Source: Echinometra lucunter (taxonomy: Eukaryota > Echinodermata > Echinoidea > Camarodonta > Echinometridae). Taken from it: a DNA stretch of 64,000 nucleotides. Below, one piece after another: positions 1-13,100 of this stretch. The DNA lies in NCBI GenBank assembly GCA_029962745.1, contig CM057165.1, positions 7,650,978 to 7,714,977 of the forward strand, in the 5' to 3' direction. The notes below the pieces were generated by a model. That model did not search any database. It was not told where the DNA came from and saw only the letters and a program-made list of their open reading frames with translations. A program made the translations under genes and the position numbers. Positions within the stretch are counted from its first letter, which is position 1. Each line of letters begins with the position of its first letter.

Positions 1-239
1 CCAATAGGATTGGACATGATAAATGAAGGGAATCACCAACATTGTCAAAAAGCAGACATTTATATAATATTCAATACATTTCAAATACCACCGTGCAAAA
101 TAAAGAAAAATGTAAAATACCATTACATATGACAAAAGTCGAAACTAAAATGATTCTCCAGGCAGAAGACAGAAAGAAAACACCCATTAAACACATGCTG
201 CAGTTTTTTGTTTTTTTTTTGACACGGCACATATGCAAC

Positions 240-300
240 CAGGGAAAAAATTAATTATTTTTTTTCCGGGGCTACTTTTTAAGCCCACCCGCCCAAATTT
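240..300 (+). mobile_element. Solo end of the CAGGG (hAT-like) family
   Basis: CAGGGAAAAAATTAATT at 240 followed by a T-run, CCGGGGCTAC and GCCCACCCGCCC closely resembles the left end of the element at 11321. No matching right end was found nearby, so this is a truncated or diverged copy. Confidence 0.6.
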
Positions 301-1950
301 TCTGCATCACTCTCTGTGTTTGTCACTGTGTACACTGGAGATTTTACCCCCCACCCCCATTGTACTAGAGAGTGAATAAAGGCCGAAAGAGAGGAAATTG
401 CTTATAAAACTGTCCTAGTGTCATAGATTCTGCTGCTTAGCCTTCAAAAGCTGCAGAATGTCATGTGTGTTTCTTCTCACAATCGACTGGCTGAGATGAG
501 AAACATATATGAAAAAACAAACCTTTGTATCACCCATGAGCTATTCCCTGATGCTATAGTTGTAATTTTATGTTCTATTAATACTGTAATTCTTAGTTTT
601 CTCAAGCTGTAAAAGTTAAGTACACCTATATTGTTTGGCCCTCTCAATTATTGTGCTCCTGACCACTAGAAAGTTTGTTCTAAATCTGAATTTTGGATTC
701 TGTTGTTACCCAAACAACTTTAAAGAATGCATTCCATCATGGCTATTAAATTGAAAGTGACAACTGAAAAATTGTGAAGTAAAACTTTTATTGCAACAAC
801 AACATCAGAGAGTGTGCTGTCATACATTATAGAGCAGGTGATATATTACACTTGACAGTCATCTAAAGAACAATTTCAGTTTTTATTTAAAAATAATGGA
901 ATAGTGTGGAAATTGGACAATTCATTTCATAGAAATGTGAACCACAGGTAAATGAAATAAGATAAGAACTGATATAGCACAGAGGCTGTTCTCATTGATA
1001 ATAGCTTTTCATCAGAAGTGGCATTATGATTCAGTAATGATAGTATGTATATGTTTGTTAAGTTGTAATGAATCAGTATATTCTACATTTGTATTAGTCA
1101 TAGGCAGGAATACCCTGAAAACCCTGTCGTAATAAAAACATGGGTACAATTGTGGTTATTGGTCTTATTTTGATTGATGATGATTTAAACTAAAAATTCG
1201 AATTTGCAATTAAATGATTATGATGATGATTTAAACTAAAAATTTGAATTTGCAATTGAAACTTTGAATTTCCTTACTCCCACAACAAATGCATAACTCT
1301 GAAACCTGCTGCTTCAGTAATCCATTCCTAACATCATCCAAAATTCTCAATTTGAAACCCCTTTTCATACAGCCCTATTATATCAGCTGAGCTACAATGA
1401 AACGTGTCTATATTGGCCACCCAAATGAAACAATAAATGTGGCCTTATTAGACAGGTGGCTGCTGAAGACAGATCGTTAAATACAGTAACGGTAATCAAT
1501 TTCTATGGGAATCAATTTTAGTGGCCATTAAAGGAAGATGGCTTTTCTAGAGAGGTGGCCACTGAGACAGGTTTGACTGTATTGTGTTTGCTTACAAAAT
1601 GCTATCCAACTGTGCAGTCAAAGTGTAAACTTATCTGACCCACTGCATTACAGGGAAACAGAGATTTCCTGTTAATTATAAGAAAGGAAATTGTGAGAGA
1701 CTCCAGGGACTTGCAAGATTAATAGATGAAAGGAATTGTAATAGAGAAGGAGAGGGTTCTGCGTGTGCACAAGACAGGTGGATTATAATCATTGTTTTGT
1801 ACATTAACGTTCTTAATTCTTGACATGTACGTTTACAGCGTAGTAGTCTCAAATCCGTCGGAGAAAAGGGGATGCTGAAATATAATATAAAATTTCTAGG
1901 ATAAGAAGACTGTTTTTGTTCTGTTATCTTCACATTTAACTGGTAACTGG

Positions 1951-2010
1951 AACTGGGTGGCCCTTGTATTAAACCTATGGAAATTTGGAGAATTCAGTAG
2001 CCCACAGGTT
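1951..2010 (+). repeat. Short interspersed repeat family, first of five copies
   Basis: CTTGTATTAAACCTATGG ... GAATTCAGTAGCCCACAGGTTAA. Related copies lie at about 21987-22043, 31675-31744, 48762-48810 (inverted) and 51028-51101. Confidence 0.6.
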
Positions 2011-3793
2011 AAGAGCTACTTCAACTCATATCTGTTAGAAATGTTTAGTTATTTCTCTCCTTGTTTATTGCCTAGAAAAATATGCAGGATCATAAAGGAA
2101 GTTAGCTTGAGAATGCTAAAAAAGTAAAGTATCAGAAAAAAAGGATCAGAATACAGAGTACTTTGTAAAGGAAATTTAAGATTTATTCTTTAAAAAACAA
2201 CCAAAAATTAAAGGAAGCTATCATGATTTAAAATGTATCTTATATTCTGTTTATTAAACTTAAAAACAAGTGTGAAACAGATTCTACGAACCTTCCATAA
2301 ATCAAAGCCATATACATTTATGTAGGAATGGGAGTGGTTGAATTAGGTCAAGACAAGTAGCACATCTCTCTTGTCACAATTAGCCCAAGACTGTTTGAAT
2401 TTGTTGAAAGCTTGAACAGGTCAGAGGGTCTTACGATAATCTCCTGTGGTATGCTTTGAGAGAGTAGTACAAAGATGATGTATATTGATCTGGATAGTCT
2501 GATCAGGATACGAGACGGTAGGAAGCTCATCTTCTATAAATATACCAGTCTGGGTAAATGTCAGAGAATAAGGGAGGGGTGAAATAGCATGCATTATCCC
2601 TCTTCTTTGCAAATGTGTCATTTAAAGCTGAAAATGTAAACAAGTTATGTGGATAGAACTTTACTCCAGGTGACAGTAGAATTGTTTGTCATGCTATAGA
2701 TGGTTTGTTTAGACCAGCACAATGTAAACAAATTAACAAAAACTGGCGAAAAATCACATTGATGACAAATAATAGCCAGATTTTTCACCCAGATCACAGA
2801 GGATAGATGCAAGTTATTTATAGCCCCATACATTTAAGTGAAATTCGACTAATTTTTTTAAAAGGAATTTATTGACTGTCAACTTCAATATTCCAAAGCA
2901 TGTATTTATTATCAACTTGTGGATAAACCACTCTTCAGAAAAAATAAACCTTCATATCAAAAGTTTCAAAGCTAATCTGTTTAATACAAAGCATATGTTA
3001 ACTTACTCTTTAATGTATGTCTATATGTATGGAAAATGTTAATCTACCAAAATAAAATTATATATATATGATCCAACCAGTAAAGCAATTTTCCATGTAC
3101 AAACTTGTACTAGACTACCCCTGTCCTAAGGGTGACACTTGTTACGATATACATGTAGGATAAACTGCATCATGTACTAGTATTATTGTGTACTGGAAGC
3201 ATCCCAGCCATAATGGAGGTACTTATATGGAAGCAAAATACTTTTTGGTTTTCAAATGTGGACGAAGCAAGTGCTTTTATTACTGTGATCATAAGATTGA
3301 TTGATAATGAGTTATTTCATTATTTCATTATAAATATAAAAGTTTTTATGGGAGACATACTTGTAGAATTCACCAGAGTGCTGAAAATCATTTGTTCGTT
3401 GTTTAAACAGTAGATCGTATCATGGTTTATCTGTACTTTTTAGATAGAGTTATTCACTGTAACTTCTTTGATCAGAAATTTTGTCTCTGTAACATGGTAA
3501 AAAAAAAAATTGACACTGCGGGTAGCATCTGTGTCCTAAATTTTGAAAAAAAATTCTATCTACAGCTTGGAGAAATTCAATATTCATTTCTGTAATCATT
3601 CTAATCAGAAAGGTGATTTAGGATTAGTTCCTTACCCAAGGGCACTTATTGACTTGCAGGTTTTGCACCTTATCATTATATCTAATAGTTTCAAGGGTAC
3701 TTACTGAACAAGTGATGAAGTGATAGGTAGGTGTTCCTTTGTATAATTTCAAGTAAACAAATTTTGTACCTCTTTCCACATTGCCACCTACAG

Positions 3794-3965
3794 GTGCTGC
3801 GATTCGTTGAAGTATCTCTGCAGTCTCGCAAGGTCAACCTGCTGTCAACGGACTATGAGCATGGGGCCACTCAGGTTCATGAGCTTCCCATCGACTCCAG
3901 GATAAGACAGATCACCATCTCTGTCAGTGGTGATAATAGGAATGTCACTTTGAGAGATCCTAGCG
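3794..3965 (+). CDS. HMCN1: Hemicentin exon: end of VWA / linker region
   Basis: Encodes [20 protein letters not shown] and onward to RDPSG, which aligns with the human HMCN1 segment just after the VWA domain (VLKWVEEAVQASKVHLLSTD). The acceptor is CACCTACAG and the exon enters in phase 0; the donor is G|gtgagg at 3966, phase 1. The next intron (394 bp) holds a TGA microsatellite at 4108-4153. Confidence 0.9.
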
Positions 3966-4107
3966 GTGAGGCCATTTCCTCAATCTCTTCTGGAGCTGTT
4001 TGTCTATTACAAAAATAGTTCTTCCATAAATAATGATTATTTGGCAATGATACTACTAATAGCTATGATGATAATGTTAACAGTAGTGATGATAACATTG
4101 GTGATGT

Positions 4108-4149
<42 letters not shown>

Positions 4150-7100
4150 CGATCATCTTAGTTGATATTGTAATGATAATGCTATTATTATTATTTTGAT
4201 AGAAAATAATCTTATGGTTTTTTAATTAATTGAAAAGATACAATATATTGTGCCTATTCATTTGCATGACACTAATGAAAATGCCTTACATTATTTCTAT
4301 GTTTGTACTCCTCTTATGGCAGGGGGTGAAATAAATATTTTTTGTCCGTCTTGTTGCAGGTAGAGACATTCCATTAATATATTCAGAAAGATATCGTGGT
4401 GGACAACAGTATCTAGAGGAATTATTAACATTAGAAAATGTTTATGTTGTGGGAATGGTTGAACCATACCCTGGCACCTATGAGCTGATTACAAATTCAA
4501 GAGACGAACATACAGTGCGTGTTACAGCCATCAGTCTTCTAGATTTTGCCTTTGGATTTGCCAGTAACCCCACATCAGACCTCAACAACACATTCCATAG
4601 ACCTATCAGAGGTAGGTTTACTCTTTCATGGTGTCCCTATTGTATTAAAGTCTTTTGTTTGAATCTTTACTTCATTGTACTTGGAGGCCTGTTTTGATGT
4701 GGTTAAATTGAATGTGTGCAGTATTATAAATGTAACAAATGAAAAAGTGAAGAGGGATTTTGCACCAATTTTCATTAAGACTTCGAGATGAAATGCAGCC
4801 TTAATTTGTATGGACACTTCTTTAGGAATGATGAGAAAATCACTTCACAACTGCTCTTATACGAGTCTTCCAAAGGAATGCATACCAGGGGTCACCCTGC
4901 AATGAACATGCATGGAAAAAAGTTTCTGATTGAAGAAGACTTGTTGTGTATGAATGCTTTGCAATGAGTAAGTGTTGCAAATGATATAATGTTTTCAACA
5001 TGTTCCTTATTTCAGGAGTTGCTTCGAACTTGATGATTGAGGCCATTCACCTGAATCCTCCGGGAGTCCTGGAGAAGGTAGAGTTCCTAAACCTGAGGGG
5101 TGAAACCATCTTTGAAACCCGTCTTACCCAGAGCACAGAGAATCCTGATCTTTACATTGCTCCTCGTACCATGCCACCTGAGAACTACTTCCACATCAGG
5201 GTTTCTGGTATCGACAGCCGCAACTTCAGGTTCCAGAGGCTCTCCAAGGCAGCTATCAGCTCTCTCATACCAGGTCAGTGAGCCTAGAGTGTCTTCATCT
5301 TTTAGTTACCTGAACTGTAGTTCTTATTATTATTTGTTTATCTAAAGATAGCAAAAGTTAGATTCTTTGTGAATTTTATTTTTCAAGGTGTCAGAAGCGG
5401 TTGTTGTCCTATATATCTCTGTGGTTGGATTAAATACCAGAAAGCTTGTTGGTGAATAAGCTGCAGAAGCATATGAAAGTGATATTGGTATTGGTGGCAG
5501 CAGTGGGATTTGAGCCCATGCAATCTAAATGAATGCTGCCACCAGTGTAACACTTCAGAATTATTCCTGAATCACCCCCACAACTGAACATACAAGTATT
5601 AATCTCATTCGAAAGAAATAGCTACATCAAATCAGTTATTAGAAGAGCCTAAAGATATAAACAGGACAGGAAAAGTGAATTACTCAAGATAAGCAGATAT
5701 CATGTTTACAAAACAACATATTGAAATGCTTCTATGATACTTGCAGATGTCATTCTGCTCTATTAGTGAATTGAAATTTCTGGAAAAAAAAGTATTTGCA
5801 TGTTGTGTTCAATAAGGAATTATATTGGTGACTCATAGTAGTGAAAGTGTAACCTTGTGAAAAAGTGTCTGCTAGGAAAGCAAGACTTATCTCACTTTGG
5901 AAAGTTCAGATGAGCCGTAGACCTTGTAGATGATTATGTTTGAAACAAACAACTTATTCAGTGAAGTCTTCCTCTGCCTCTGCTCAAATTGAAAGAACAC
6001 ATTTTGACTTGAATTTCCCTCAGGGCTCTGGCAAATCTAATCTTCCTAAACATTTTACCATCATATGCAACGTGCAGTCTGCCTTCGTCATTTCAGAAGA
6101 AAATGTCTTTCTGTTGACCATATATTATACCACCGACAAAACTGATCATTTGGTTCGATATTCTTGAACTATCTGTAGACCCTCCAACTACCTTTATGCC
6201 AAGGAGAACTCCAGGTTATCACGGAATGGATGCAGTACTGACCTGTGAGGTGGAGAGTATGATACCATTCACTGTCAGGTGGATGCGCAGGGGAACTCCC
6301 CTAGCTGAACCCATTAAATTCAGGTAAGAAAATACCCACAACTCATATACTTGAAGATGCTATCGAACAGTTAACTAATGAATACTTGTTCCCATATTAC
6401 TCTATCTTTGGTCCTCGAATTATGAAGATTCTCGAAGTCTTTTCACCTAAATTTGTATCATAATATCAGATGCTAGAGACCATTTCTAATACAGTTATAG
6501 TTATCAGTTGTCATGAAGTAAGAAAATATTTCCACACACCTTAGTCATTTACCAGTGTAACCAGCAGTTCTGTATAAATCACTGTGTAAGTACATACATT
6601 TGAAATTGTAACCAGTATTGTAGTAAAAATATTTTATGACATAAGTATTATGCACAATTGTAAAAGAATTACTGATGTACCAATCAAGATGTTTATTGAA
6701 TATAATTCTAATCTTCTTGAATGTTTGCATAATTTGAAGTAAAAGGCTAACATTGTGAGAATTAAAAAAAATCTCATTTTGCTACTTGACAATGGCATAA
6801 ACACAAGAGTTATAGTTTAGAAATACCAGTCTGAAAGTTACAAAGTATAATATCGACAGAAAGTATTTTTAATTATTAAAAATGTAAACCAATGTTTGAA
6901 GAAAATATGATGGTCGGTTGCACAGACTGGACATAAAGAGCGTGCATGTGCACAGAGTTCACCTGAACAGTGTATGTGTGTGTATGTTTATCATGTATAG
7001 TATGGTGGTGTGTGCATGTGTGTGTATGCATATCATGTATAGTACAGGGAGAGAGGTGCAGCCAACATTTTTTTTGAACTGGTTGAAAATGCTCCTCTAG

Positions 7101-10100
7101 CTATTTGTCTCATGAGACCAAAACTAATAAAATCGGCATTTGCGTCTTATTAACAGTTTTTCATTTCAAATTATGGTTGGTTTCAGGGTTTCTGAGTACA
7201 TATGCAAGTACTCATACACATGTTTCATCTTACTTTGAGAATTTTTTAAATCAGCTGCTCACAAAGTTAGCCAATGCCTTTAACTGTTTACAGTGAATCT
7301 GGAATCGCAACTTGGACTATAGAGGATGCTGACAGCCGTATAGAGGGAGTATACTCCTGTATTGCAGTCAACGAAGAAGGGACCGCCAGATCAGAGACAT
7401 ACCTAGATATCACAGGTAATAAAGAATGGCATCATTGAACCATGAACTGGCCTTGTATTACAACCATGCTTGAAGCTTGTAGTCTGTTTTTTTGCTTCAT
7501 CAGATATTACACAAAGGAGACATATATTGTATTTGATCCAAAATGTTCAGCAACGTTGTTACTATGGTGGTCGGTGCCGGTCGGAACCATCCACCACTCG
7601 AAAACTTCGAGCACTTCGGCACTCAATGCAATATCACACCCGCTCTCACGACATTAATTTCCCCATTGACAAAGAAGAAATTCTACGATTTTGACCATCC
7701 AGTTGTAGCTCAAGAAAGCAGATTCAGTGAAAAAATATACGTACGCATAAGCAATTTACATGAAAGGGCGCACAGAATTTCACAGCTGGCTCCTTGCCAA
7801 ATACGAAAATGTGCATAATGTTTGCCCGCGCACAACATCAAGTCACAACCATTGTTCTCTGGTCACAACACACTCTTCCTCGCCTGGCCTGATGGCCGGG
7901 GCATTGCAATCAGCTGATTTGCACAATGTTCGGGTTTTGAGACAACTCGCCCGTAACTAACTCGCCGACCACCACTGAAATTCCTTGGTGACAACCCTGA
8001 TGTTGAGATATAAACCTAGATAATATAATGACTAAAGAAGTGTATCTCAAAGCTTTGATGCTTACCATCGGCCTTCCTTGAAGTTTGGACTCTCCATTTT
8101 TTCATCATATTAAAAAAGCATTTTGCTTTATGCTTGAAGTTAGAAAGATTTATTTGTTTTCCTTGTTGAAAACAGACAAGTTTTAATAGCCTTTTTTTTT
8201 TTTACTATGGGACTGTTGGAACCTACAAAAATGTTTCTAAATTTTAATTTGTATGATTGTGCATGTATGGAGATAAGTAGGGGATTTAGTATCACATTAA
8301 CCCATAGGAGTACAGCGTCTTCTTTAGGAGACACTTTTGCAGTATCTGTTGATCCAGAATGCTGGGCAGTACATAATACATGAGCAGAAAGAGGCAATTT
8401 CACCGAAAATTTGAGTCCATTCTCAATGCCGTATGGTGTGGCATTCCTGAATTAGAGCTGTTTAATTGTAACTAATCATTAAACTTTTTAAATTGGCAAT
8501 GCAGTGAATACAATCACTATTTCCATGTTCAAATTGGCAACTTCCGATTAAATTTTACATTTATAATTCATTTTGGTTCATGTTATAACCATAATTATTT
8601 TTTTCAAACTATTTAAGAGTGAAAAAAAATAATTGTTGTAGCCAATTTGAGGATTAAAGATGATTAGTTTAGACCTCAAGAAAGCTCTGTACTTCTAGTT
8701 AACATTTGATGGAAATGTGTCTTATTTTTTTACCGAATTTTTCTTACTTATTTTGTGTTAAGAATGAATTTTATTGTTTTTCAGGAGAAAAATCAATTGA
8801 GAACCCATCTCAAGTTCAATTTTGATGCATAACTTGTAGTATAGCAATTTGATATAATATATTTATATCATATTGGATGGCACTGAATGGGATACCAGAG
8901 AATATTCCACGAATTAGGGCCAATATTGCACGAATCGAAGATGAGTGCAATATTCGCCCTAATGAGTGGAATATTCCTGATATTCCATGAAATAAAGCCA
9001 TCCAATATAATTATTATTATCTATATCCAACAGAAAAGGGATTTAAAGTTCAATAAAAGTCATTTCAGCAACTAAAAATGGCTCCCATCATACATTAATT
9101 TTGATCACCCAAGTTTGACTTAACCTCTTTATGACGTCATCAAAGTGTCGTTTGTGCACTGTGTGTATTGCATATTGGCGCATTGTAATCCTTATTGCGC
9201 ATTGTAATCCTTATTGCGCATGTTTGTCTTATTGCACACATGCAATATCGCATAATATTGCATGGCAAATTTTGTACATGAGCCTATGGGGAATTTGGCG
9301 TTTTATACAATATGCTCTGATATTGCACAGACAAATCATGCAGACCAAAAAATATGTGTTTTTAATGCGCCGCTAAAATGCCTTACATAGATAGTAATTC
9401 ATGATATTCTTTTGCTTGCAGAGCCACCTCCCGTGATTGCTCGCCCTTTCAATGTGTCTGTGCTACCTGGCAGTGATGCGGTCATGTCATGTCTTATCTC
9501 CAGTACTGTCGAATACAACATAACGTGGGATAAACCAAATACGCTGGTGTCATTGCAAGGCCACAACAGAGTAAGTTATCTGCCTTCTCTGTGACTTTTA
9601 GTACTGGAGGTCACAATGATGCATGGATGTACATCTGTCAATAGAGAGAGAGAGAGAGACAGAGAGAAAGAGAGATGAAGGAAGATGAAAGGAGAGCTGA
9701 GAGAAGGGAGGGAAGGAGAAGGATAGAGAGATTGAGTTATATAAACGAAATGTAAAGTATGGTACAGTTGTTAAAACAAAAATGAAATAAAAACAATTGA
9801 AAAACAAGAGCTTTGAAGGTTTTTAACTCAGTGAGATAACTTATCTTCATGTGTATCCTTTAGCTTTGTAGGTTGCAATGTCCCATAGTTACAAGTATTT
9901 GTACAATGCAACAACAGAGGAAAATTTCCTGTTCGTGAAAGTAGCATTGTATTGTGGAATATCATTAGTATAGGATAATTGTTAATGTCACTGCATTGTC
10001 AGAACAAAAGATGTATTCACTGTTTTCATTTTTTTTGGACAAGCAACCCCAAACCCATAAGTCAAGTTAGAATAAATTAAGGTGTTACTTTGGTGTTATT

Positions 10101-13100
10101 AGTGGAATAGAACAAAACAAATTTTGTGTGAATTTGATTTCACAGTTGTTGCTATTTACACCATGGTAGCTTAAAGAGGAGGTTGAGTTCTGGGAAAGGT
10201 GAAAAATAATTTGTGAGCTTTCTCATTCTTTCCTCATCAGTTAGGAAGAATATCATAGTAAAAATATCCCCTAGAAAGGATTGTTTTTCAAATGCCCTCA
10301 TATTGGAAATATGACAAGAAAAAAAACTGAAAAGTTCAGAGGTAACGCTCATGCCAAATTTGTGGGTGGTCCCATATACTCATTTCTTTGTGAAGTGCAA
10401 GTACCTTTTCGGAAAAACAATTGAATATCTTATCAATTCGATAATCTCCAAATCTCACACTAGACAACTGTTTTATATACAACTAATCTAACTCTCCCAG
10501 TTTCTTTAGAACAATTTCTTTCACATTATGATCCCATGACCAAGAACTTCAGTTTATCTTCAGAGTTTTCACATTCACTAAAATTCTTTTATTTGTGTGA
10601 TGTTTGTATATTTTCAGAGTTTTTCCACCAGAATATACTTCTGTTATGAAATTTTTTAACTTAAGTGAAGTTTCCCGCAACATACCTTTTTTGTAATTTC
10701 CGATCCAGCTGATAAAGCACAAGAAACACATGTCTTTCTTTCAATTATGACCTAAATCCAGTGACATGAAGTGATCTCTATATAATTGTCCACGGAAATC
10801 TTGAGGAAATTCAGATTCATGTGTTATCCTTTTGTGATACGGGCAATTGCCATTTTGGCCACTATCCAGAGAAATCATATTGGCTGATTTGATTTGGGAA
10901 TGTCAATTGGCTTAGAGAAAGTTGGTTATGTTCTGATTCCCCAGGAATACAGTATGTCAATTTATTTCCTGTAACGGAAACGTTGACATAGGGAAGAATT
11001 ATGATGATGATACAAAAACACAATCTCGTAAAGATAGAAGACAAAAGAAGAGATAATAGATTGGATGAGATAAAGGAAGGTGGACTAAAAAGGAAAGGTA
11101 TGAAGACAGTGACAACAGGGAGTCACAAAGTATCTGTAATTTGGAATCAAATCAAATTTTCAATAGATGCCAAATGTCATTTTTCAATCAGCCCAGCCAA
11201 CTGAATATGACAAAAGAGTTATTACTGTTGAATTTGTGGTTTGAATGATAAGTGTTTATCACGCTGGGAAGTACGTTAGAAAAATAAAATGTCAACTTTG
11301 TCAAACTTTAACCTCTTTGGCAGGGAAAAAATTATTTTTTTTATTTCGGGGGCTCCATTTCGAGTTTTATACAATTTTTCGGGGGCTACTTTTTCAACTT
11401 TCGGGGGCTACTTTTCCCATTTCGGGGGCTACTATTTTCGGGGACTAGTTTGAAGTTAAACTTCACAGATTTGTTGATTTATCACAAGAACAAGCAAGTT
11501 TCATGTATAATGACCTCTATCACCCTTTGGCCTTTGACCTTGAGTCCCCAAAATCTAATCAGGTCATTGTCCTTCCCATATGCATCCATGAGCCAAGTTT
11601 GAAGTTGATCCGTCAAAAGGTTACTAAGTTATCGCAAGAACGAACCATTTCTATGTACAAATTGACATTTATGACCTTTGACCTTTGACCTTGAGTTCCC
11701 CAAATTCGTCCCTGTTTTCACGAAGTGACGGATGAGCGCGCAACTTTAAAAAAGTTAGTTTTGAGTAAATCGCTTTCAAAGTTTCAGACCTCAATCTCAA
11801 CCTCTTTAATGTATGAAGGGTAAATAAATTTTATATCCTCGTATAGGGCATATTCTGGACAATTTTCATTATCAATCATTTGCTTATTCTTTTTTATATT
11901 TTAAAAGAAAACGAGGTGTAAACAATGCCATCATTTCGTGAAAACAAAAATTCATGGTTCCACTGTGATTTTGTTTTCACGAAGTGACGGATCTCATCCG
12001 CATGCGTGTTAAACAAATGGGACTTGATGAGCGCGCATTTGACCTAATTCTGCGCGATCACGTATTCAAAGCGAAGACGCGCTCTTTTATGTGTTTTCAC
12101 GAAGTGACGGAACTCAGCCGCACACGTAAAGCATATGGGACGGCTGAAAGCCGTCACTTCGTGAAAACAGAAAATCCTTTTACTAGGTATTTTCTTGTTG
12201 ACGTCATTGCCATAGTTACGTAATTAGACGTTATTACGGTCTGAAACTCTGTGAAGTTCAAGATGTTAGTGAAAGATGTCCAAAAATGCAAAAAAACTAA
12301 AAATTGAAAAATTACGATTTTCCTCGTATCCGTCACTTCGTGAAAACAGGGACGAATTTATTCAGACATTGTCCCTCCCATATACATACATGATGCAATT
12401 TTGAAGTTGATCTGTCAAATGGTTATTGAGTTATTGCAACAACAATACATTTCTATCTACATGACCTCTATGACCTTTGACCTTTGACCTTGAGACCCAA
12501 AAATTTGATCGACCATTATCCCTCCCATATGCATACATGAGCCAAGCTTGAAGTTGATCCATCATATGGTTACTGAGTTATTGCAAGAATGATCCATTTC
12601 TATGTACATGTAGGAGTGCTCATAAATATTCATATCTGGTGTGAATATTTATGAGCATCATCTACCTAGCTGATTGTGCAATCACTAACCAATAAAGATG
12701 TATATCATTTTTTATCTAAAGTTGTAACTATAGCACCACACGTATGTGGAGGTGCTTATAAATATTCACAATATCTGAAGGTGATAGATATTCATATCTG
12801 AAGCTCATAAATATTCATATCTAACTTGAATATTCATGAGTGTCTCCTTACACGTGATTTGAAAAATACTAACCATGAAAGATATATATTAAGTTTTGAA
12901 TAAAGCTGTAGCACACCCATTAAATAATTGAGCCAAAAAAGCTTTCACCAAGAGCTTGGCTGTATCATTGCTCCCAAAGTTAATGCCATGGGCAATCCTA
13001 ATCGCATTGGCGGGAAAGATTTCATGCAACTGACGGGAGAACGCATGATCAAGCGCATGTGCCATGTGCTTCATCAGAGCTTTCCAACAGTGCTGAAACT

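Larger units (their letters stand above)
1..3793 (+). other. HMCN1: Upstream intron (partial) of hemicentin
   Basis: No coding exon is recognised here. The VWA domain that must precede the first exon is not in this stretch, so this is the 3' part of an intron, ending in CACCTACAG at 3793. It contains a CAGGGAAAAAATT transposon end at 240, a short direct duplication at about 1175-1260 and a copy of a short interspersed repeat at 1951-2010. The small open frames here look random. Confidence 0.7.

Noticed and set aside
1..3793. A promoter or 5' end of the gene within the window
   Set aside because: The first exon enters mid-protein in phase 0 and needs upstream VWA exons, so the start is outside the window.
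9179..9216. Tandem 19-bp repeat as a CRISPR-like array
   Set aside because: Only two units with no spacer, in an animal intron.
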